Origin: Candidatus Bathyarchaeota archaeon | GTDB taxonomy: Archaea; Thermoproteota; Bathyarchaeia; Bathyarchaeales; Bathycorpusculaceae | Assembly: GCA_026014665.1 (NCBI GenBank) | Contig: JAOZHX010000017.1 | Coordinates: forward strand, 62,001 to 126,000 | Reading direction: 5' to 3' | DNA length: 64,000 bases | Shown here: in pieces, positions 59,574 through 64,000 of the stretch | How the letters are laid out: each line of letters begins with the position of its first letter | How positions within the stretch are numbered: position 1 is the first letter of the stretch | Made by a program: the position numbers and the translations under genes | The notes under the pieces: model-generated | Seen by the model: only the letters and a program-made list of their open reading frames with translations | Told to the model about the DNA's origin: nothing | Databases searched by the model: none

Positions 59574-59874
59574 GTTTTCTCTTCCTTTCTTTTTAAAAAA
59601 ACAATCTTAGCGATTGCTTTCCGATGCTATGTACCTACCGCTTATTTAAAATTTTGCAAGGAATCCCCGAAAAATAACAGAAAAATTGAATATGTAAAAA
59701 ATCAACGATTGTTTTACATAAAAGGTGTCAATCGGACTTCCGACCACCAAAATTATACGAATACCGACAAACAAACAACCTAACGAATATTTACGTGATG
59801 TATAGTAAATCGAAATTTGCAGTGTAAGTTGGTAAAATTATACCCAAAATGTGCCCGCACTCATACTACCCAGC

Positions 59875-60071
59875 GGTTTGTGTGAAAAAAACAAACGATA
59901 CATGCCTCCACATACACATGGTGACAAGTTCAACATAGAATCATATACCGCATGTGGCAAAAGAAGCCTACACCACACTACAGCACAACGCGGAAAACAA
60001 CCCAAACAAAAAAGGCAACCGCCCTCACAAACAATCTTGTGAGGCCAAAGAATCGGCTCACCCACATAAAG
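59875..60071 (-). repeat. Copy E3 of the ~200-nt G/T-rich dispersed element
   Basis: Minus strand aligns with E1 and E2; perfect 8-bp inverted repeat CCTCACAA/TTGTGAGG at 60023-60044. Confidence 0.85.
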
Positions 60072-60097
60072 TTTTTGAACCAAAGTATTACAGGACA

Positions 60098-60355
60098 CTA
60101 TACCTCTCTAAGCGCATCTATGACGTTAATCGTGGAGTTTATCCAGCGCAAATAAGCGTTAAGCGTTGCCCTAAGCGCCACTGTGTCTTCCGCCTCTACC
60201 GACAGAAAGAGATAGCAACCTTCCACGTCAAGTTTCACGTTGGCACGGCGAGTTGCTGGCGTCTTCGCTTCAGGTGTTAACGCCGCTATTAGTGTGGTGA
60301 GCTGTTTTTCTGAATCGAACTTTAAGCGTACGGCGGCTTTGGCACTGGTGGACAT
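60098..60355 (-). CDS. Pcc1-family KEOPS subunit, second paralogue (Pcc2 candidate)
   Basis: AAVRLKFDSEKQLTTLIAALTPEAKTPATRRANVKLDVEGCYLFLSVEAEDTVALRATLNAYLRWINSTINVIDAL. Confidence 0.8.
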   Translation of the reverse strand: MSTSAKAAVRLKFDSEKQLTTLIAALTPEAKTPATRRANVKLDVEGCYLFLSVEAEDTVALRATLNAYLRWINSTINVIDALREV

Positions 60356-60426
60356 TTAGCGTTCCTAACTCTAAGTAGCTGTTTAGGGTAATAAACAAAA
60401 AAGGGCTTAAAATGGAGGAGGAAGGG

Positions 60427-60762
60427 TTACTCGGTTTCTTCTTCAGTTGCCGATTCAATGGTTGCAGCTTCAGCTTTTGCCGCTTGCTTTTCAACTTCTT
60501 CCGCAGGCATACCTTTGGCTGCTCGTTTGGCTACGACCCCGAGTTTAGTTATTGGAGTATAGGCACCACCGGCAAAGGTAAAGTTGCATTTGCTGCAAAC
60601 CCACACGCCAACGCTTTTGCGATGCACGCGGACAAATCCGCATTGGGGGCATCGGTGGGGTTTTTTGAGTTCGGTTATGACTTTGACGTAGCGTTTTCTA
60701 ACTGTTGCACCGTAACGGGTTCCTAAGCCTCTTGTTGCACCAACTTTCTTTGTCTTTGGCAA
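60427..60762 (-). CDS. rpl37ae: 50S ribosomal protein L37Ae (eL43)
   Basis: RYGATVRKRYVKVITELKKPHRCPQCGFVRVHRKSVGVWVCSKCNFTFAGGAY. Confidence 0.95.
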   Translation of the reverse strand: MPKTKKVGATRGLGTRYGATVRKRYVKVITELKKPHRCPQCGFVRVHRKSVGVWVCSKCNFTFAGGAYTPITKLGVVAKRAAKGMPAEEVEKQAAKAEAATIESATEEETE

Positions 60763-60768
60763 CTACAT

Positions 60769-61560
60769 TCACCAGTTGAGTTTCTTGCGCAGATCAGCTG
60801 CTTTGTCCAGAGCAATCTTTGTCGCTTCTAAAATCTGTTGTGGTGTAAAATAGCTTGAGCCGCCCTTCTGGATGGCGCAGATGTTACCGTCTTCATTTGT
60901 GGCAATGGATATCCGTGAATCCATGACTTGTTCCTCTTCGAACCAGGGGTCAACGAGCAAACGATTATTGATTTTAGCCATTGTAACGGTTATGGGGTGA
61001 CTCTTCATAGGTAACGGAGTGTAACCTTGCTTAATTTTTATCTCGCCATCTTTGATTTCATAGTTCGGCATTTTGGTGTTCATGAGCGCAGCGATTGAGG
61101 CGATTGCTGAAGCATCAATCAGGTTGCCATCGTGGTTTAGAACGTAAACGTCAACGAAGACAACGAAGACTTTTTTGCCTGGTTCAATGCAGAGCTTCTC
61201 AGTATCAATAGCGTGCGATTCTCTTATTCCTCTGTCGACAACGCGGGCAAGTTCGATGCTGTTTTCATCCGGTGGACCAGGTTCAAAGCTTGGAGATGCA
61301 AGAGGTACCAGCTCTGCATTCACCGTCATGACGCCTTCGTTTGGGGTGTCGGGGAAGGGTTCGCCTGTTTCAACTTTCACGCCGACAAGCACTTCAGTTT
61401 TGCCGAGAAGAACACGGGCTGAGCCTTCTGCGCGTTCAATTAGGCCTTGCTCAATCTTTATCGGTCGATAATCGGTTAAACCTCGTTCATCTAGGCGTTT
61501 ACCTTTCTCGATAAGTTGCTCAATTTGCTTTAGACGGACTTTGGTTACGAGTGACGACAT
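60769..61560 (-). CDS. rrp42: Exosome subunit Rrp42
   Basis: GKRLDERGLTDYRPIKIEQGLIERAEGSARVLLGKTEVLVGVKVE. Confidence 0.96.
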   Translation of the reverse strand: MSSLVTKVRLKQIEQLIEKGKRLDERGLTDYRPIKIEQGLIERAEGSARVLLGKTEVLVGVKVETGEPFPDTPNEGVMTVNAELVPLASPSFEPGPPDENSIELARVVDRGIRESHAIDTEKLCIEPGKKVFVVFVDVYVLNHDGNLIDASAIASIAALMNTKMPNYEIKDGEIKIKQGYTPLPMKSHPITVTMAKINNRLLVDPWFEEEQVMDSRISIATNEDGNICAIQKGGSSYFTPQQILEATKIALDKAADLRKKLNW

Positions 61561-62291
61561 TATTCTTCAACCTCCTTAACGACCATATACTTAGTTTTTA
61601 ACGCTTCCTTTTGCAGGGCATAGATTTTTTTGCATCCATCCATCGCCATGTTAACTGCTCTCTCAAACTCATCAGGGGTAAGGATGCCATCCATCTGCAG
61701 CAAGGTAACAGCGTTTAGGTTTGGCATGTAAGCGACTGGAACATCAGCCGTGCCAAGTTTGTCTTCAGCATCGAAGAGGTCAACGACTACGGTGTCATCG
61801 ACCTTTCCAGCAGCGCAGGCAACGACTAAGTCCTTCATCGGAACACCAGCATCTGCAATGGCAAGAGCCGCCGCAGTGATACTTGCGCATCTGGTTCCTC
61901 CATCGGCTTGCAAAACTTCAACGAACACGTCCACGCCAGTTCGCGGGTAAAGTTCCAAGAAGAGTGCGGGTTCGAGAGATTCCTTTATGACTTTGCTAAG
62001 TTCAACTTCTCTTCTGGATGGTGCAGGCGATTTACGTTCCTGTACACTGAAGGGTGCCATGTGGTATCTGCATCGCAGTACCATCCTGTCTGGTTGTGCT
62101 AGATGTTTGGGGTGCATTTCTCTTGGACCAAACGCTGCAGCTAAGATTTTGTTTTTTCCATGTTCGATGTAGGCTGAGCCGTCAGCATTCGAGAGTACGC
62201 CGACTTGAAGCTTTACAGGGCGAAGTTCATCCGCTTTTCTTCCATCCAGCCGGACGCCTTTTTTATCGATTAATTTTTCTTTTTCATTCAA
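61560..62291 (-). CDS. rrp41: Exosome subunit Rrp41
   Basis: [50 protein letters not shown]. Confidence 0.96.
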   Translation of the reverse strand: MNEKEKLIDKKGVRLDGRKADELRPVKLQVGVLSNADGSAYIEHGKNKILAAAFGPREMHPKHLAQPDRMVLRCRYHMAPFSVQERKSPAPSRREVELSKVIKESLEPALFLELYPRTGVDVFVEVLQADGGTRCASITAAALAIADAGVPMKDLVVACAAGKVDDTVVVDLFDAEDKLGTADVPVAYMPNLNAVTLLQMDGILTPDEFERAVNMAMDGCKKIYALQKEALKTKYMVVKEVEE

Positions 62292-63027
62292 CTTTATTTT
62301 CCTCCACTTTAACTTGTTTCTTTTCTTTCAGCAACTGTGTTATGCGATCGGTTAGACCGCTAGTATGCGATTCTGCCTCGATTTTTTTTATTGCCTCTAT
62401 AGCGATTTCTTCTTCTTCAAGGGTTTTGCCCGTGACCAAAATGACGCCGTTGAGTCCAAGGATGATTTGACAGTTAGTTTCCTGCTTAATCATCGATATC
62501 ATGGAACCCTTGCGTCCGATAACACGGGGAATCTTTGTAGGCGTAACATGCAAAATTTGGCCGCGAGTTATTTTTCCAAGCCCTGGTTCTCCAACGGTTA
62601 GTTGAGGGTCGTGAGCTCGGTCGTACGAGGCTATTTTTGCAACGATTAAATCGCCTGTGTTGAGAACTGCACTCAACTCATCGTTTTGGGGTTTGAACGG
62701 TCGACTCAATACGTCCGAGGCACGTAGGATTGCAGTGTAGGGTGCTTTAATGTCGACTGTCCAGCCGTTGAATCCAACTTCGACGACTGTTCCGATTACT
62801 ATGTCACCCGTTTTCGGCATGTAAAAAGCCCTAAGTGCTACAACGTTAATTTTTTTGTTGTCTGAGTCTACGAGTCCAATCCGCAAGGCGTAAATCTTGC
62901 CTGCTTCAGCATACGTGTTTTCGCCAGGAAGATAGTCGCCTTCAGCGAGTAACTCTCCCGGCGTAACTAGCTGTTTTTTTTCAAAGAATATTGGCATAAA
63001 ATCACCTGTTTTCCAAATTTTTTCCAT
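62284..63027 (-). CDS. rrp4: Exosome subunit Rrp4 (S1/KH)
   Basis: [60 protein letters not shown]. Confidence 0.95.
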   Translation of the reverse strand: MEKIWKTGDFMPIFFEKKQLVTPGELLAEGDYLPGENTYAEAGKIYALRIGLVDSDNKKINVVALRAFYMPKTGDIVIGTVVEVGFNGWTVDIKAPYTAILRASDVLSRPFKPQNDELSAVLNTGDLIVAKIASYDRAHDPQLTVGEPGLGKITRGQILHVTPTKIPRVIGRKGSMISMIKQETNCQIILGLNGVILVTGKTLEEEEIAIEAIKKIEAESHTSGLTDRITQLLKEKKQVKVEENKVE

Positions 63028-63031
63028 TACT

Positions 63032-63721
63032 TTAAGAGATTATTTTTGCTTCTCCACTTCCCTTGGTTACATCGCCAAGTTTGTTTAGCAGCGAAGCGTA
63101 TGATCCTGCGGGTAATTCAAGTTCACCATACCATGAACCGTCTCCACGCCATTCTTCCCGTTTAATTGTCCCCAACGTTTTAACCGTACCATATGCACGG
63201 GCTGCGTACTGCATGGGGATTTTAACTGCAACCGTGACTTGCTCGATTTTTAGGGGCAGAATTGGACGCAACAGCTTGACGATGTCCTTGGCTTGCTCTT
63301 CAACGGGTTTATAGGGGTCGATTGGATAACGGATTTGTTCCATAGCGTTTTCAATGCGCATCGGGGGATGCGGTAGGTTGGTTTTGGGGTCGACTGCTTG
63401 GCGGGCGATGAAGTCTACGATTTGTTTTCTTTTATCTTCGATCATTTTTCTTCTTTGGTCGGTGGTTAATTGTAATGTTCCTTTTTTGAGGATTTCATCT
63501 GCGATTTTGAGCGCGTCCACTGTTTTGAATGCTTTTTTCATTGCTTCTTCTGAGACTTTGGTGCCTTTGTTTGCGTCTGAGAAAATGATTTCTGCGGCTA
63601 AAACCTCTGTGATAGAGGAGATTTTGCCGTTGCGGTAGTCAAGTGCTTTTTGGGGTTTGACTAGGATTTCAAAATGTTCATTTTCTCTTGTTAGGCGTGC
63701 GACGGTGAACTTTTCGCTCAT
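63032..63721 (-). CDS. SBDS-family ribosome maturation protein
   Basis: VARLTRENEHFEILVKPQKALDYRNGK; QIVDFIARQAVDPKTNLPHPPMRIENAMEQIRYPIDP. Confidence 0.96.
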   Translation of the reverse strand: MSEKFTVARLTRENEHFEILVKPQKALDYRNGKISSITEVLAAEIIFSDANKGTKVSEEAMKKAFKTVDALKIADEILKKGTLQLTTDQRRKMIEDKRKQIVDFIARQAVDPKTNLPHPPMRIENAMEQIRYPIDPYKPVEEQAKDIVKLLRPILPLKIEQVTVAVKIPMQYAARAYGTVKTLGTIKREEWRGDGSWYGELELPAGSYASLLNKLGDVTKGSGEAKIIS

Positions 63722-63728
63722 CGAGTTT

Positions 63729-64000
63729 TCACTTGCTTGAACCCAGCTCTTTGATGTAGCCTTCCACTGTGTCGTCGTTTAGCATTTCCATCTTCTTGGT
63801 TGCTGCGGGAATAATCGCAATTTTGATTCTTGGGGGCAGTTGCCGTGCTTCAAGGGCTTTAACGAGACATTTAACGGCGAGTTTGATGCTGGCATCTAGG
63901 GTTAAGTCTTCTTTGTATTCTTCTTTGAGCACGTTGATGACAGTTTCTCTTCCTGCGCCCAGTGCAGTTGCTTTGTAGCCACGATATGTTCCGCTTGGGT
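63729..64000 (-). CDS. psmA: Proteasome alpha subunit (N-terminal part beyond window end)
   Basis: Frame open to 64000: PSGTYRGYKATALGAGRETVINVLKEEYKEDLTLDASIKLAVKCLVKALEAR. Confidence 0.92.
   Translation of the reverse strand, partial: PSGTYRGYKATALGAGRETVINVLKEEYKEDLTLDASIKLAVKCLVKALEARQLPPRIKIAIIPAATKKMEMLNDDTVEGYIKELGSSK

Noticed and set aside
59838-60098. Minus-strand 86-aa ORF overlapping E3
   Set aside because: Same explanation: runs through the repeat and stays open by composition.
1-64000. CRISPR array, IS element or prophage
   Set aside because: No regularly spaced repeats, transposase, integrase or phage structural genes seen.
60427-64000. Exosome-proteasome-SBDS gene run as a novel system
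   Set aside because: This superoperon arrangement is well known in archaea.

Overview
This 64 kb window is an archaeal chromosome segment. It carries proteasome, exosome, KEOPS, ribosomal-protein and RNA-polymerase clusters, TFE-beta, PolB and an intron-containing tRNA; gene content suggests a TACK-type lineage, with Bathyarchaeia-like as an inference only. Positions 1-8.9 kb look accessory: FkbM methyltransferase, kinase-like and nucleotidyltransferase genes, then an FtsX/ATPase ABC exporter and a PadR regulator. The rest is mostly housekeeping. The strongest unexplained signal is a ~200-nt G/T-rich intergenic element present three times (about 9146-9345 on -, 21388-21585 on +, 59875-60071 on -). 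The copies share long blocks, a T-tract at one end and a potential hairpin with a compensatory change, so this is a candidate dispersed structured RNA or repeat family. Other notable points: a second ncRNA candidate at ~43105-43345 with mutually exclusive stems, whose promoter-like motif also occurs upstream of proS; a proteasome beta subunit whose Thr1 position reads Ala, behind a Pro/Gln-rich N-terminus; a tRNA-Gly(TCC) with a textbook 24-nt BHB intron and a C5:A68 mismatch; two Pcc1-family genes; and two disrupted genes (GNAT with an in-frame TAA, and a frameshifted glycosidase-like gene). All calls come from reading the sequence; no searches were run.
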